Shown: positions 7,147 through 16,251, numbered from the stretch's first letter. The stretch is 30,674 nucleotides of DNA from Flectobacillus roseus (GCF_030056665.1 NZ_JASHIG010000055.1); one strand, 5' to 3'. Translations and numbers: made by a program. The notes: generated from the sequence alone by a model not told the origin.

Positions 7147-9108
7147 CTAAACATCTACTTTTGCGTATTTTGCATTTTTCTCAATAAACTCACGACGTGG
7201 TGCTACCTCATCGCCCATTAACATTGAGAACAAGTGATCCGCCTCTGCAGCCGATTCGATAGTTACTTGTTTCAAGGTACGACTTTCTGGATCCATGGTT
7301 GTTTCCCAAAGCTGTTCGGCGTTCATTTCACCCAAACCTTTGTAACGTTGTACACCTACAGAACTTTCTTTATCACCACCCAATTCACGAATCGCTTGGT
7401 CACGTTGTGCTTCAGTCCAGCAGTAACGTGATTGTTGACCTTTTTTCACTAAATACAAAGGAGGCTGAGCAATGTAGATATATCCATTATCAACTAATTC
7501 CTTCATATAACGGAAGAAGAACGTCAAAATCAACGTACGGATGTGAGAACCATCGACGTCGGCATCGGTCATGATAATGATTTTGTGGTAACGCAACTTT
7601 TCGATATTCAAAGCACGCTCATCACCATCTTTACCAAAACTTACACCTAGCGCCGTAATCATATTCTTGATTTCGTCGTTTTCGTAAATTTTATATTCTT
7701 GCGCTTTTTCTACGTTCAAGATTTTACCACGTAAAGGCAAAATCGCTTGGAAAGCACGGTTACGACCTTGTTTTGCCGTACCACCTGCTGAGTCCCCTTC
7801 TACAAGGTATAATTCACAAGTAGCAGGATCACTATCAGAACAGTCAGCCAATTTACCTGGCAATGAGTTACCACCCAATACCGTTTTACGCTGTACCATT
7901 TCGCGTGCCTTACGAGCAGCATGACGAGCTTGTGCTGCCAAGATAACTTTAGCAACGATTTGGCGAGCCTCTTTTGGATGCTCTTCCAACCAAGTTTCAA
8001 GCATATCAGACATCGCTGCTGATACCGCACCCGACACTTCTCCGTTACCTAATTTTGTCTTAGTTTGACCTTCGAATTGTGGTTCAGCTACTTTTACTGA
8101 AATTACGGCAGTCAAACCTTCACGGAAGTCATCACCAGCAATATCAATTTTTAGTTTATCTAAAGCACCTGATTTATCTGCATAGTTTTTCAAAGTACGA
8201 GTCAACGCACCACGGAAGCCCGCTACGTGAGTACCCCCTTCGATGGTATTGATGTTGTTTACATACGATACTACGTTTTCTGAATACGAAGTATTGTACA
8301 TCATTGCCACCTGTACAGGAACGCCATTTTTGTCGCCCTCCATATAGATTGGCTCAGCAATCAAACGTTCACGAGTAGAGTCCAAATAAGTTACAAACTC
8401 ACGCAAACCACCTTCAGAGAAGAATTCGTCTGATTTTGGCACGCCATTTTCATCCAAGTCGCGAAGGTCTGTCAAATATACTTTGATACCTGCATTCAAG
8501 AACGAAAGCTCACGCAAACGGTTTGCTACGGTTTCGTATTTGTACTCCGTAACTGTAAAAATCGTATCGTCTGGTTTGAAATGTACGGTTGTACCTGTAC
8601 GGTCTGCAATACCGATTTCTTTTACAGGGTATTGAGGCACCCCGATTTTATATTCTTGTTGGAAAATTTTTCCTTCACGATATACTGTCACTTTCAAGTC
8701 TGTAGACAAGGCGTTCACACAAGATACACCCACACCGTGCAAACCACCAGATACTTTATAGGTATCTTTATCAAACTTACCCCCTGCGTGTAATACTGTC
8801 ATTACAACCTCCAAAGCAGACTTTTTCTCTTTAGAGTGCATTCCCGTAGGAATACCACGACCGTTATCTTCTACTGTAATCGAGTTATCTACATTGATAG
8901 TTACTTTGATTGTATCACAATGACCCGCCAAAGCCTCATCAATTGAGTTATCTACAACTTCCCAAATTAGGTGGTGAAGTCCCTTAATACCCGTGTCTCC
9001 AATATACATGGATGGGCGTTTTCGTACTGCCTCTAAACCCTCTAATACTTGGATATTGTCGGCACCATAGTTTGCTTTGTTGTCGATTGTTTCTTGAATT
9101 TCTGACAT
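7147..9108 (-). CDS. gyrB: DNA gyrase subunit B
   Basis: ATPase subunit of type II topoisomerase, which introduces negative supercoils with GyrA. The 653 aa contain the GHKL ATPase (WEVVDNSIDEA at 49-59 with Glu50 and Asn54; DNGRGIP 81-87; GGLHGVG 121-127), the transducer (with QTKTKLGN 348-355), and the TOPRIM domain (YLVEGDSAGG 434-443 with Glu437; TDADVDGSH 514-522). The C-terminal QRYKGLGEMN (587-596) is standard. The length corresponds to the short GyrB form lacking the enterobacterial insertion. The residue aligned with E. coli Lys447 is Arg460. A 490-bp spacer separates it from purH upstream, so it probably has its own promoter. gyrA is not in the window. ParE is the alternative, but the overall pattern is gyrase. 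Confidence 0.96.
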   Translation of the reverse strand: MSEIQETIDNKANYGADNIQVLEGLEAVRKRPSMYIGDTGIKGLHHLIWEVVDNSIDEALAGHCDTIKVTINVDNSITVEDNGRGIPTGMHSKEKKSALEVVMTVLHAGGKFDKDTYKVSGGLHGVGVSCVNALSTDLKVTVYREGKIFQQEYKIGVPQYPVKEIGIADRTGTTVHFKPDDTIFTVTEYKYETVANRLRELSFLNAGIKVYLTDLRDLDENGVPKSDEFFSEGGLREFVTYLDSTRERLIAEPIYMEGDKNGVPVQVAMMYNTSYSENVVSYVNNINTIEGGTHVAGFRGALTRTLKNYADKSGALDKLKIDIAGDDFREGLTAVISVKVAEPQFEGQTKTKLGNGEVSGAVSAAMSDMLETWLEEHPKEARQIVAKVILAAQARHAARKAREMVQRKTVLGGNSLPGKLADCSDSDPATCELYLVEGDSAGGTAKQGRNRAFQAILPLRGKILNVEKAQEYKIYENDEIKNMITALGVSFGKDGDERALNIEKLRYHKIIIMTDADVDGSHIRTLILTFFFRYMKELVDNGYIYIAQPPLYLVKKGQQSRYCWTEAQRDQAIRELGGDKESSVGVQRYKGLGEMNAEQLWETTMDPESRTLKQVTIESAAEADHLFSMLMGDEVAPRREFIEKNAKYAKVDV

Positions 9109-9561
9109 ATCTTCTTTGAAGTTGTTACTTTAATTAGGGCGCAATTAGCATGCGTAGCTTGTTATAAATTACAGTTTGTTAATGATAAAACGTACCAGAA
9201 AGTAAAGGAAGTATAACATGCTTCCTTGAGTGGACTTGGGTAGCGATTGAAAACCTATGTAATGCGTGGGTTTGTATGCTGATTTTTTTGTAAGGATAAC
9301 AAGTCACTTTCTTTGAAATTTTGCTTTAAAACGTAAAAATACGAAAAAAGTATTGCTTTACCTACAAATAACGGCACTTTAAGGGCTTTAAAAGCCTAAA
9401 AAATGGGCATTTTCAAGGGCTTGACTTTCGAAATTTTCAGGAAATATTTTTCTGAAGATAAAATCAAAAATAATTGAAGAAAAAAGAAGTGTTTTGGCTG
9501 TCGTTTTGAAGAATAGATATTGTGTAAGTGGTAACACCAAATCTACACAATAAAGCATAAA
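9109..9561. other. Gene-free spacer upstream of gyrB
   Basis: About 450 bp with no convincing frame on either strand. It presumably contains the gyrB promoter (minus strand), but I found no box pair with good spacing. It has a short GGCTTTAAAAGCC palindrome near 9384 and an A-rich stretch. No repeat-family copy is visible here, unlike many spacers in the window. Confidence 0.5.
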
Positions 9562-9590
9562 AACGCCTCAATCTGGCTGATTGAGGCGTT
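9562..9590 (-). terminator. purH terminator hairpin
   Basis: AACGCCTCAATC (9562-9573) pairs perfectly with GATTGAGGCGTT (9579-9590): 12 bp with a 5-base loop. It begins 9 bases after the purH stop on the minus strand and is followed there by TTTATGCTTTATTG. Confidence 0.8.
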
Positions 9591-9599
9591 CCATATTTT

Positions 9600-11120
9600 C
9601 TAGTGTTTGAAGTGTCTCACACCAGTCATAAGCATTGCTAAGCCGTTGGCATCGCAATAAGCAATAGAATCTTTATCTTTAATAGAACCACCTGGTTGTA
9701 CAACCGCCGTGATTCCTGCTTTATGAGCAATTTCAACACAGTCAGGGAATGGGAAGAAAGCATCTGATGCCATTACTGAACCAGTCAAGTCAAAACCAAA
9801 CTCATTTGCTTTTTCGATAGCTTGTTTCAAGGCATCCACACGTGAAGTTTGGCCTACACCTGAGGCGATTAATTGACCATCTTTCGCCAATACAATTGTG
9901 TTAGATTTTGTATGCTTACAAACTTTCAAAGCAAATTCTAAAGCTTTCAATTCTGCTTCAGAAGGAGCTTTTTCAGTTACAGTACGCATTTGAGGAGCTG
10001 TTTCTGTAGCCAAATCTTTATCTTGCTCTAAAACACCATTCAACAAAGTTTTGAACATTTTCTTACCAAACGCCACTTCGTTACGCTTCAATAAGATACG
10101 GTTTTTCTTTGTTTTCAAAATCTCAAGCGCCTCTGGAGTGAAAGAAGGAGCAATCAAAATTTCGAAGAACAATGAGTTCATGGCCTCTGCTGCTTCAGCA
10201 TCTACTTCGCCGTTTGTTGCCAACACACCACCAAACGCTGAAATAGTATCACAAGCAAAAGCATTCAAGTAGGCTTGTTTTACCGTTTCGGCCGAAGCTA
10301 CACCACAAGCATTAGTATGCTTGATGATGACAAATGAAGTTTGAGTAAACTCATCCAACAATGTAATACAAGCATCAACGTCAACTAAGTTGTTATAAGA
10401 AAGTTCTTTACCGTTCAATTTCTCGAAAAGCGCTTCCAAATCGCCATAGAATGTGGCTGTTTGGTGAGGGTTTTCGCCATAACGCAACGAGTGGTTTGGT
10501 AAAGCTTTGAAATCATAAATATCTGTTGTATTGCCAGAGAAATACGCATGAATAGCAGTATCATAATGAGATGACACGCCAAACGCCAACATAGCAAAAC
10601 GCTTACGGTCTGCCAAGTCAGTTCCACCATTTTTAGCTTCCAACAATGCTAATACTTCTGCGTATTGTGTACGAGAAGAAACGATCAATACATCATTGAA
10701 GTTTTTAGCAGCACCACGAATCAATGAGATTCCACCGATGTCGATTTTTTCGATGATGTCGTCTTCAGAAGCACCACCTGCTACAGTTTCTTCAAATGGG
10801 TAAAGGTCCACAATTACCAAGTCAATCGAAGGAATTTCGAATTGAGCTGCTGTTTGCACATCGCCTTCATTGTCACGACGGTATAAAATTCCACCAAATA
10901 CTTTTGGGTGCAAAGTTTTTACGCGACCACCAAAAATAGAAGGATAGCTAGTAAGATCTTCTACGGCAGTTACAGGAATACCCATTTCTTCGATAAAAGT
11001 TTGAGTACCACCTGTTGAGTAAATTTTTACCCCGTTCTTGTGGAGGAGTTCAACAATTGGAGCGAGTCCGTCTTTGTAATAAACCGAAATGAGGGCTGAT
11101 TGGATTTTTTTGGATGACAT
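9600..11120 (-). CDS. purH: Bifunctional AICAR formyltransferase / IMP cyclohydrolase
   Basis: Catalyses the last two steps of de novo purine synthesis: formylation of AICAR with 10-formyl-THF, then ring closure to IMP. The 506 aa begin with the cyclohydrolase (MGS-like) domain: KIYSTGGT (32-39), SIFGGRVKTLHPK (61-73) and SLIRGAAKN (132-140). The formyltransferase domain has LRYGENPHQ (212-220) and KHTNACGVA (267-275), where Lys267-His268 are the catalytic pair. The C-terminal VMASDAFFPFPD and QPGGSIKDKDSI motifs are typical. The length is normal. It is transcribed alone, with a strong terminator and a long leader region. No other pur genes are adjacent. Confidence 0.97.
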   Translation of the reverse strand: MSSKKIQSALISVYYKDGLAPIVELLHKNGVKIYSTGGTQTFIEEMGIPVTAVEDLTSYPSIFGGRVKTLHPKVFGGILYRRDNEGDVQTAAQFEIPSIDLVIVDLYPFEETVAGGASEDDIIEKIDIGGISLIRGAAKNFNDVLIVSSRTQYAEVLALLEAKNGGTDLADRKRFAMLAFGVSSHYDTAIHAYFSGNTTDIYDFKALPNHSLRYGENPHQTATFYGDLEALFEKLNGKELSYNNLVDVDACITLLDEFTQTSFVIIKHTNACGVASAETVKQAYLNAFACDTISAFGGVLATNGEVDAEAAEAMNSLFFEILIAPSFTPEALEILKTKKNRILLKRNEVAFGKKMFKTLLNGVLEQDKDLATETAPQMRTVTEKAPSEAELKALEFALKVCKHTKSNTIVLAKDGQLIASGVGQTSRVDALKQAIEKANEFGFDLTGSVMASDAFFPFPDCVEIAHKAGITAVVQPGGSIKDKDSIAYCDANGLAMLMTGVRHFKH

Positions 11121-11481
11121 TGTTTTGATACATTTTCGGCTAGTTGCTCGTTAGGGCTTTAGTTTATGTGTGTTACCCTACAACTAACCTCGTCAGAATG
11201 AAAGTGCAAAAATAAGCAATTTTGTATTTTTCGTAGTGCTTTAAGGCAATTTTATCTAAAACAAATAACTATTTATAGGTCATTTAGATAAATCGTCTAT
11301 CCTATCTACACAAGAGTTCGAGTAAAATTGACACAGCCAGCCCTTTTGTTTAAAGTCTTTTGGCTATATTTGAATGATGCTGTAACCTCCAAGGTGGTTA
11401 GCAAATGGCTTTATGCTATTTTGCTTTCTGAGCGTTGACAGTCCACACCCAAATATCATAACCCTGTTATCCACTAAAGTC
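11121..11481. promoter_or_regulatory. Divergent promoter region between purH and the SGNH hydrolase gene
   Basis: About 360 bp. On the minus strand TATTTTTG (11214-11207) matches TAnnTTTG and could serve purH, about 87 bases before its start. On the plus strand a better promoter lies at 11345-11373. Imperfect repeats with GTTAGGG (near 11150) and CCCTACAACTAAC (near 11176) could form a weak hairpin in the purH leader. I see no purine-riboswitch core. Confidence 0.4.
11345..11373 (+). promoter_or_regulatory. Promoter for the SGNH-esterase pair
   Basis: A TTTTG element (11345-11349), 16 bases, then TATATTTG (11366-11373), an exact TAnnTTTG match. Transcription would start near 11380, about 100 bases before ATG 11482 and about 33 before the alternative ATG 11413. 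Confidence 0.5.
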
Positions 11482-12090
11482 ATGTTTTGGTACGAAGAAG
11501 AAGTTAAACGATTAGAGAAATTACAAAAAACCTTAGAATATCAACCCCAAACGGCTTTTTATGGAAGTTCGACTTTTACGCTTTGGCAATCACTTTACCA
11601 TGACTTTGCACCTTTCCAACCTGTCAACTTAGGCTTTGGTGGCTCTACATTAGCAGCCTGTACTTGGTATTTTGATAGAGTATTCAAATATCAAAAGTCA
11701 CTTGATAATATTATCGTATATGCAGGCGACAACGACCTGAGCAATAACCGTCATCCTGAGGAAATTTATATCTTTCTTTTTCAGCTTTTTGAAAAAGTCA
11801 AAGAACGCTATGGCGATATTCATTGCTCTTATGTTTCGATTAAGCCCAGTCCGATTCGTTGGTATCTCAACGACCAAGTAAAATACACCAATATGATTAT
11901 CAAAAACGAGATTGAAGCTCGTCAGAATCCCTATTGGCATTTTGTAAATATTTATGATAATTATTTAGGATACGACAATCGTCCCAATCCACAGTATTAC
12001 GAAAACGATGGATTGCATTTCAATACCCAAGGGCATAACATTCTGAAGGAAATTTTATTGAAACATTTATCTCAATTTAAACAAGTTTAA
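11482..12090 (+). CDS. SGNH/GDSL-type hydrolase
   Basis: A cytoplasmic esterase/lipase-like enzyme of 202 aa from ATG 11482 (MFWYEEEVKRLEKLQ). The four SGNH blocks are visible in order: block I as FYGSSTFTLW (28-37), where Ser replaces the usual GDS setting; block II as NLGFGGST (50-57); block III as VYAGDNDL (79-86) with the Asn; and block V as NDGLHFN (183-189) with catalytic Asp and His. There is no signal peptide. An in-frame ATG at 11413 would add 23 residues with no recognisable character, so the shorter form is preferred. The esterase gene follows 53 bp downstream in the same direction, so the two are probably co-expressed. The substrate is unknown; acyl or acetyl ester hydrolysis is the family expectation. 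Confidence 0.85.
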   Translation: MFWYEEEVKRLEKLQKTLEYQPQTAFYGSSTFTLWQSLYHDFAPFQPVNLGFGGSTLAACTWYFDRVFKYQKSLDNIIVYAGDNDLSNNRHPEEIYIFLFQLFEKVKERYGDIHCSYVSIKPSPIRWYLNDQVKYTNMIIKNEIEARQNPYWHFVNIYDNYLGYDNRPNPQYYENDGLHFNTQGHNILKEILLKHLSQFKQV

Positions 12091-12143
12091 AAGATTTCCT
12101 ATTAAATTTCTGACCTATCAATCCCTTTTAAAATTCCGCTAAC

Positions 12144-12872
12144 ATGACCCGCTCATACCACCAATGGTTTAGTCCAAACCTTCAAAAAAACATGGAGTTA
12201 CTGGTATTTGGGCATACTGGAACACGTGTACTGTTTTTTCCTACAAGGGCTGCAAGGTTTTATGACTATGAAGACTGGGGGGTAATTGCTGCCATCCAAG
12301 ACAAAATCGAAGCTGGGTATTTACAGGTCTTTTGTGTAGATAGCGTAGATGCCGAAAGTTTATATAACGAGTATATTACTCCTCGTGAACGCATTGTACG
12401 GCATATTGCTTACGAACAATATATTATACAGGAGGTAATTCCATTCATGCACCAAATCAATCCTTTTAGTGATATGATTTCGGCAGGTTGTAGCTTAGGA
12501 GCTTATCATGCTATCAACGTAGCAATGAAGTACCCACATTATTTCTGTAAGGCTGTAGGCATGAGTGGACGCTATGACTTGACTTGGGCTACAGGATATT
12601 TTAGGGATTTGTTTAGTGGCTATCACGATGAAGATATTTATTTCAACACGCCTATTCAATTTATTCCCAATCTTCAAGACGAGCGAACACTTTCGGATTT
12701 ACGCAAAATGGATATTATTTTAGCCATCGGACAGGAGGATGCATTTTTAGAAAACAATATTCATTTTAGTGAAATTCTGAATTATAAAGATATTCACCAT
12801 CATTTATACGTCTGGGACGAGGAAGCTCACAAAGCTCGCTATTGGCGAAAAATGGTACAGATATATCTTTAG
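12144..12872 (+). CDS. Esterase-D-like alpha/beta hydrolase
   Basis: A 242-aa alpha/beta-hydrolase of the putative esterase (esterase D/antigen 85-related) group. The nucleophile elbow is SAGCSLGAYHA (113-123), with Ser117 in GCSLG. The family pattern continues with KYPHYFCKAVGMSGRYDLT (129-147). The acid is probably in GQEDAFLENN (196-205), and the base is His229 in EEAHKARYW. The N-terminal FGHTGTRVLFFPTRAARF forms the first strands and the oxyanion side. There is no signal peptide. It lies 53 bp after the SGNH hydrolase without a terminator, implying one transcript and perhaps action on the same class of ester. The next gene, a P450, is 227 bp away beyond a repeat and is probably separate. 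Confidence 0.87.
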   Translation: MTRSYHQWFSPNLQKNMELLVFGHTGTRVLFFPTRAARFYDYEDWGVIAAIQDKIEAGYLQVFCVDSVDAESLYNEYITPRERIVRHIAYEQYIIQEVIPFMHQINPFSDMISAGCSLGAYHAINVAMKYPHYFCKAVGMSGRYDLTWATGYFRDLFSGYHDEDIYFNTPIQFIPNLQDERTLSDLRKMDIILAIGQEDAFLENNIHFSEILNYKDIHHHLYVWDEEAHKARYWRKMVQIYL

Positions 12873-12954
12873 ATTGAGTGTTTTACATTTACACAATCAT
12901 TTATTTTACAGATAGTTAATCATCCATATAGGATTACACGAAGGATTTTAAACT

Positions 12955-13035
12955 ATTGCAGATTTGGGATTTCTGATTTCGGAAATACTGAAAAGTAGGT
13001 TACGCTTTCGCAATCCAACATCCGATATCTGAAAT
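12955..13035. repeat. Inverted repeat of the GATTTGGGATTT family, copy 1
   Basis: The left arm (12955-12988: ATTGCAGATTTGGGATTTCT, then GATTTCGGAA) is the degenerate complement of the right arm (13011-13035: CAATCCAACATCCGATATCT, then GAAAT). It fills the esterase-P450 spacer. A second copy with the same left arm lies at 19345. Confidence 0.65.
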
Positions 13036-13099
13036 GGGTAATTTTTAAAATCATTCATAAAGCACCAATATTCAACTCCTTTCATTTTACGGACAATCT

Positions 13100-14476
13100 A
13101 TGTTTCTTAAAAAAGCTCCAGTGGTCAAGGGTGTGTTTTTCTTTGGACACGCATTAGAATTTGGACGAGACCCTCTCAATTTCTTGCTTAAACTTCAAAA
13201 TGACTATGAACGTATTGCGCAATTACGAATTGTGTATCTCAAAGTCTATTTGTTGGTTAATGCAGAAGATATCAAATATGTACTACAAGACAATAGCAAA
13301 TCCTTCGTCAAAGGGCGTGCTTACAGAGTTCTTGGGCAAGTATTAGGAAATGGTATTTTGACGAGTCATGGTGAGTTTTGGCACCGCCAACGCAAATTGG
13401 CACAGCCCGCATTTTACAAACAGCGTTTGGCCTTATTAGTCGATATCATGAACGACGAGACTATGACTTTGGTCAAACGTTGGGAAGCTACACTCCAACA
13501 AGAGAATGGTTCTACGATACTACCTATGACCAAGGAAATGATGAAGGCAACTTTATTGATTGTCACAAAATCGTTGTTTGGTACAGGTATCGACCCAAAT
13601 AAAATTGCTCATATTTCACAAGATATTGATACCCTCAATGAAATCTTGAGCATGCAGATGCGTACTCCAGTAAGATTCCCGATGTGGGTGCCGACCAAGA
13701 CAAATCAGCGATTTAAAGCTGCTTCTGAGCGACTAGATGCTGTAATTCAAGAAATTATTAGTAGCCGCAGAAATGCCCTTGAATCTAATCCAGAGGCTCA
13801 ATTTGATGATTTATTACAAATGCTTATCACTGCTAAGGACGAAGAGACAGGAGAGCAAATGACTGATAAGCAACTACGAGACGAAATTGTTACGCTGTTT
13901 ATTGCTGGTCATGAAACTACCGCAATGGCGATGTCTTGGGCGATGTACCTGTTGGCACAACACCCTGAAATAGTCCAAAAGATGCGTCGTGAAGCTCAGG
14001 AGGTATTAGGAGAGCATTTACCCAATTTTGAGAATATCAGACAACTAACTTATACATCACAAGTCGTAAATGAAGTGTTACGGTTATATCCTCCAGCATG
14101 GGCAATTAGTAGACAAGTCATGGAAGACCAAAAAATTGGCGAATATTTGATTCCTGCCAAAGAACAAGTTTTTTTCTGTCCGTATTTGTTACACCGCAAC
14201 AAAGCCTATTGGACAAATCCAGAGGAATTTAATCCTGACAATTTTTTGCCTGAGCGGATAAAACAACGTCCTAGTTATTCGTATTTACCATTTGGAGGTG
14301 GTCCTAGACTTTGTATTGGAAACAATTTTGCCTTGATGGAAATGCAGGTTATGCTGGCTCTATTAGTCAAACATTTTGATTTTGAAAAAATGGAGGATAT
14401 AATTCCTGACCCACAAATTACCCTAAAACCAAAAGGTAATATGCCTATCAAAGTAAGTATGAGTGCTGAGTTTTGA
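13100..14476 (+). CDS. Cytochrome P450
   Basis: A soluble heme-thiolate monooxygenase of 458 aa with no membrane anchor. Motifs: WHRQRK (94-99) in helix C, which contacts a heme propionate; AGHETT (269-274) in helix I, the O2-activation motif; EVLR (325-328), the ExxR pair of helix K; and FGGGPRLCIG (398-407), the heme loop with Cys405 as axial ligand. This arrangement resembles the CYP102/CYP4-like bacterial group that often hydroxylates fatty acids or terpenoids, but the substrate cannot be read here. No ferredoxin or reductase gene is adjacent, so redox partners must come from elsewhere. It is preceded by a repeat-filled spacer and followed by a 519-bp gene-free stretch. Confidence 0.95.
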   Translation: MFLKKAPVVKGVFFFGHALEFGRDPLNFLLKLQNDYERIAQLRIVYLKVYLLVNAEDIKYVLQDNSKSFVKGRAYRVLGQVLGNGILTSHGEFWHRQRKLAQPAFYKQRLALLVDIMNDETMTLVKRWEATLQQENGSTILPMTKEMMKATLLIVTKSLFGTGIDPNKIAHISQDIDTLNEILSMQMRTPVRFPMWVPTKTNQRFKAASERLDAVIQEIISSRRNALESNPEAQFDDLLQMLITAKDEETGEQMTDKQLRDEIVTLFIAGHETTAMAMSWAMYLLAQHPEIVQKMRREAQEVLGEHLPNFENIRQLTYTSQVVNEVLRLYPPAWAISRQVMEDQKIGEYLIPAKEQVFFCPYLLHRNKAYWTNPEEFNPDNFLPERIKQRPSYSYLPFGGGPRLCIGNNFALMEMQVMLALLVKHFDFEKMEDIIPDPQITLKPKGNMPIKVSMSAEF

Positions 14477-14621
14477 GCTTTCGGCTTTCAGTAATGGGTA
14501 TTCGGCAAAAATATTCCCAATGAATTCAAAAAAGCGTTAGGTACTAAGCAAAGAGTTTTTTAATAACCACAGCCATGCTTTTTTACAAAGCCCACCGCCG
14601 AAAGCCACTACCTGAAAGCCC
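14475..14621. repeat. Inverted repeat with GGCTTTCAG arms after the P450 gene
   Basis: The left arm (GCTTTCGGCTTTCAGTAATG, then GGTATTCGGC, 14478-14506) matches the reverse complement of the right arm (CGCCGAAAGCCACTACCTGA, then AAGCCC, 14596-14621) at most positions, with an 89-base loop. It starts at the P450 stop codon. It resembles the GGCTTTAAGC family at 18159 in style. Confidence 0.65.
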
Positions 14622-14995
14622 AAAGAACAATCTTAAATTTTATTTTGCCCACTAACCTAATACCTAATAAAAGCATACATTATAATAATTCAGTAAATGG
14701 TATCCTTTACATGATGCTTATATGCCCAGAAAAGCGTACTTTAGTAAAGCTTTCTGAGTTATAAGCCTTATCCTTGTTTCTGCTAGTTTTCCATTAGTCT
14801 GTCTATATCCACGTTTGGATAGTTTTACAACACGTCGCCTTACATTGTATTTTAATCAATAATACCCGATTTTCATCAATACGCACAAAATATTGATATT
14901 TCAAATGAAAATTTATTTCGGTTCAAAACTTTATCTATTATTGCAACCGTAATTTATGGTAAAATATATCTTTTCATTTTTAGTACTTTATTATT
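14622..14995. other. Gene-free spacer with a candidate promoter
   Basis: About 370 AT-rich bases. TTG (14941-14943), 23 bases, then TATCTTTT (14967-14974) is one base off the Bacteroidota consensus and would start transcription near 14981, 15 bases before the coiled-coil gene. Nothing else in the stretch is recognisable. Confidence 0.4.
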
Positions 14996-15961
14996 ATGAA
15001 TAATCAAAATTCGCCTAACTCAGGTAATAATGGCCTTCTCAAAATCCTTCTAGGACTTGCAGCTGTTGTTATTTTGGTTTTAGGCTATATGCTATTTAAT
15101 GCAAATCAAAAAACTGAAAGTCAAGAGTCTATCATTAATCAGAAAATAGAAGAACTGACTACGGTACGGACACGTTTGGATTCTATTTCGACACAACTAG
15201 ATGCCAAAATCGCTGAAATAAAGGAGCTTGGAGGAAAAGTTGAGGAACTAGAAAACTTGAAAGCTCGCTTAAATCATGATAAAGCCGAACTTAAGAATAC
15301 CAGTAAGTTTGACAAAAATACCTACGAAGAAAAAATTCAAGAATACATTGCCTTACTATCTGAAAAAGACCAACAAATCAATAGGCTTCGTTCTGAGAAT
15401 GAAAGTTTGGTGAAAGAGAAGGGAATTTTGACACAAGAGAAAGAAGGCGTTGTACGTGAAAATACAGGCTTACGCGCCGAACGTGAAGTGCTAACGCAAT
15501 CAGTTACAGAAGAACGAAGTAAAAATGAAGAACTTAGCAAAAAAGTACGAATTGGTGCTCAATTGAAAGCTATTAACATTCAGGCGCTGGCAGTAAGCTC
15601 TCGTGGAAAAGTACAAGATGGTGGCAATTATAAATCAAAGAAAATGAATCAGTTATTGGTCATTTTCACACTTCCATCTAATCCTCTGACTGAGCAAAAT
15701 GAAAAGGAAATCATTCTTCGTATTCTTGACCCAACGGGTGCTGTGATTTCGGATAGTGCATTGGGGTCTGGTATTTTCCAATTTAATGGTATCGAAACGG
15801 CTTACACTTCCAAAAAAGTCATAGAATATACGAGCAATGACCAACGTGTAGAAATGCTTTTTAGTCGTGGCGAAAACTCAAAATATAATGCAGGTAATTA
15901 TACTATAGAATTGTATGCCGAAGGTTTTAAAATCGGTCAAGGCGTATTTAGCGTAAAATAA
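14996..15961 (+). CDS. Membrane-anchored coiled-coil protein with C-terminal beta domain, paralog 1
   Basis: A 321-aa protein I do not recognise as a named family. There is a short polar N-terminus (NNQNSPNSGNN), one transmembrane helix (about 14-34, LLKILLGLAAVVILVLGYML), a long coiled coil (about 40-185) rich in Glu, Lys and Leu heptads, then a probable beta-sandwich domain (about 190-321). The C-domain has the shared features SSRGKVQDGGNY (201-212), LRILDPTGAV (241-250), GSGIF (257-261), and YNAGNYTIELYAEGFKIGQG (297-316). The topology should be N-in with the coiled coil and beta domain in the periplasm. Its closest relative is the protein at 29531 in this window. Such architectures suit envelope spacers or gliding/secretion scaffolds; that is speculation. 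Element C follows directly. Confidence 0.85.
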   Translation: MNNQNSPNSGNNGLLKILLGLAAVVILVLGYMLFNANQKTESQESIINQKIEELTTVRTRLDSISTQLDAKIAEIKELGGKVEELENLKARLNHDKAELKNTSKFDKNTYEEKIQEYIALLSEKDQQINRLRSENESLVKEKGILTQEKEGVVRENTGLRAEREVLTQSVTEERSKNEELSKKVRIGAQLKAINIQALAVSSRGKVQDGGNYKSKKMNQLLVIFTLPSNPLTEQNEKEIILRILDPTGAVISDSALGSGIFQFNGIETAYTSKKVIEYTSNDQRVEMLFSRGENSKYNAGNYTIELYAEGFKIGQGVFSVK

Positions 15962-15980
15962 GTTGAGTTATTTATATTCA

Positions 15981-16229
15981 ATTGAGTGAATGGAGATTGA
16001 GTGAATTAGTGATTATGTTAAAATTGGTATATCAACCGTAGAGACGTAATGCTTTACGTCTAAAACTGAGTTCTATCTAGCATCAAAAAAGCGTTCGAAA
16101 ATTGTTTTTCGAACGCTTTTTTGATAAAAATTATTGAATCATGTTTGTTTCAAAATTCAGGATGACTCATGTTTGATACTACTACGCTATCTCTGACTCG
16201 GCTTAAGACGTAAAATATTACGTCTCTAC
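15981..16229. repeat. Nested palindromic element, copy C (complete)
   Basis: It fills the spacer between the convergent coiled-coil gene and the ddl-like gene. The outer arm ATTGAGTGAATGGAGATTGA begins at 15981. The left GTAGAGACGTAATGCTTTAC (from 16038) is matched by the inverted right arm GACGTAAAATATTACGTCTC, then TAC (16207-16229). The core hairpin lies at 16082-16125, flanked by TAGCATC on the left and GATACTACTACGCTA on the right. GATGACTCAT (16161-16170) is shared with copy A. Confidence 0.85.
16082..16125. terminator. Core hairpin of copy C, shared bidirectional terminator
   Basis: ATCAAAAAAGCGTTCGAAAA (16082-16101) pairs perfectly with TTTTCGAACGCTTTTTTGAT (16106-16125): 20 bp with a 4-base loop. 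It lies between two convergent genes and would terminate both. Confidence 0.85.
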
Positions 16230-16251
16230 GGATACAAATAATCCTTCAATA

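Noticed and set aside
11121..11230. Purine riboswitch before purH
   Set aside because: The weak GTTAGGG/CCCTACAACTAAC hairpin does not match the three-way junction and conserved loops of the purine aptamer.
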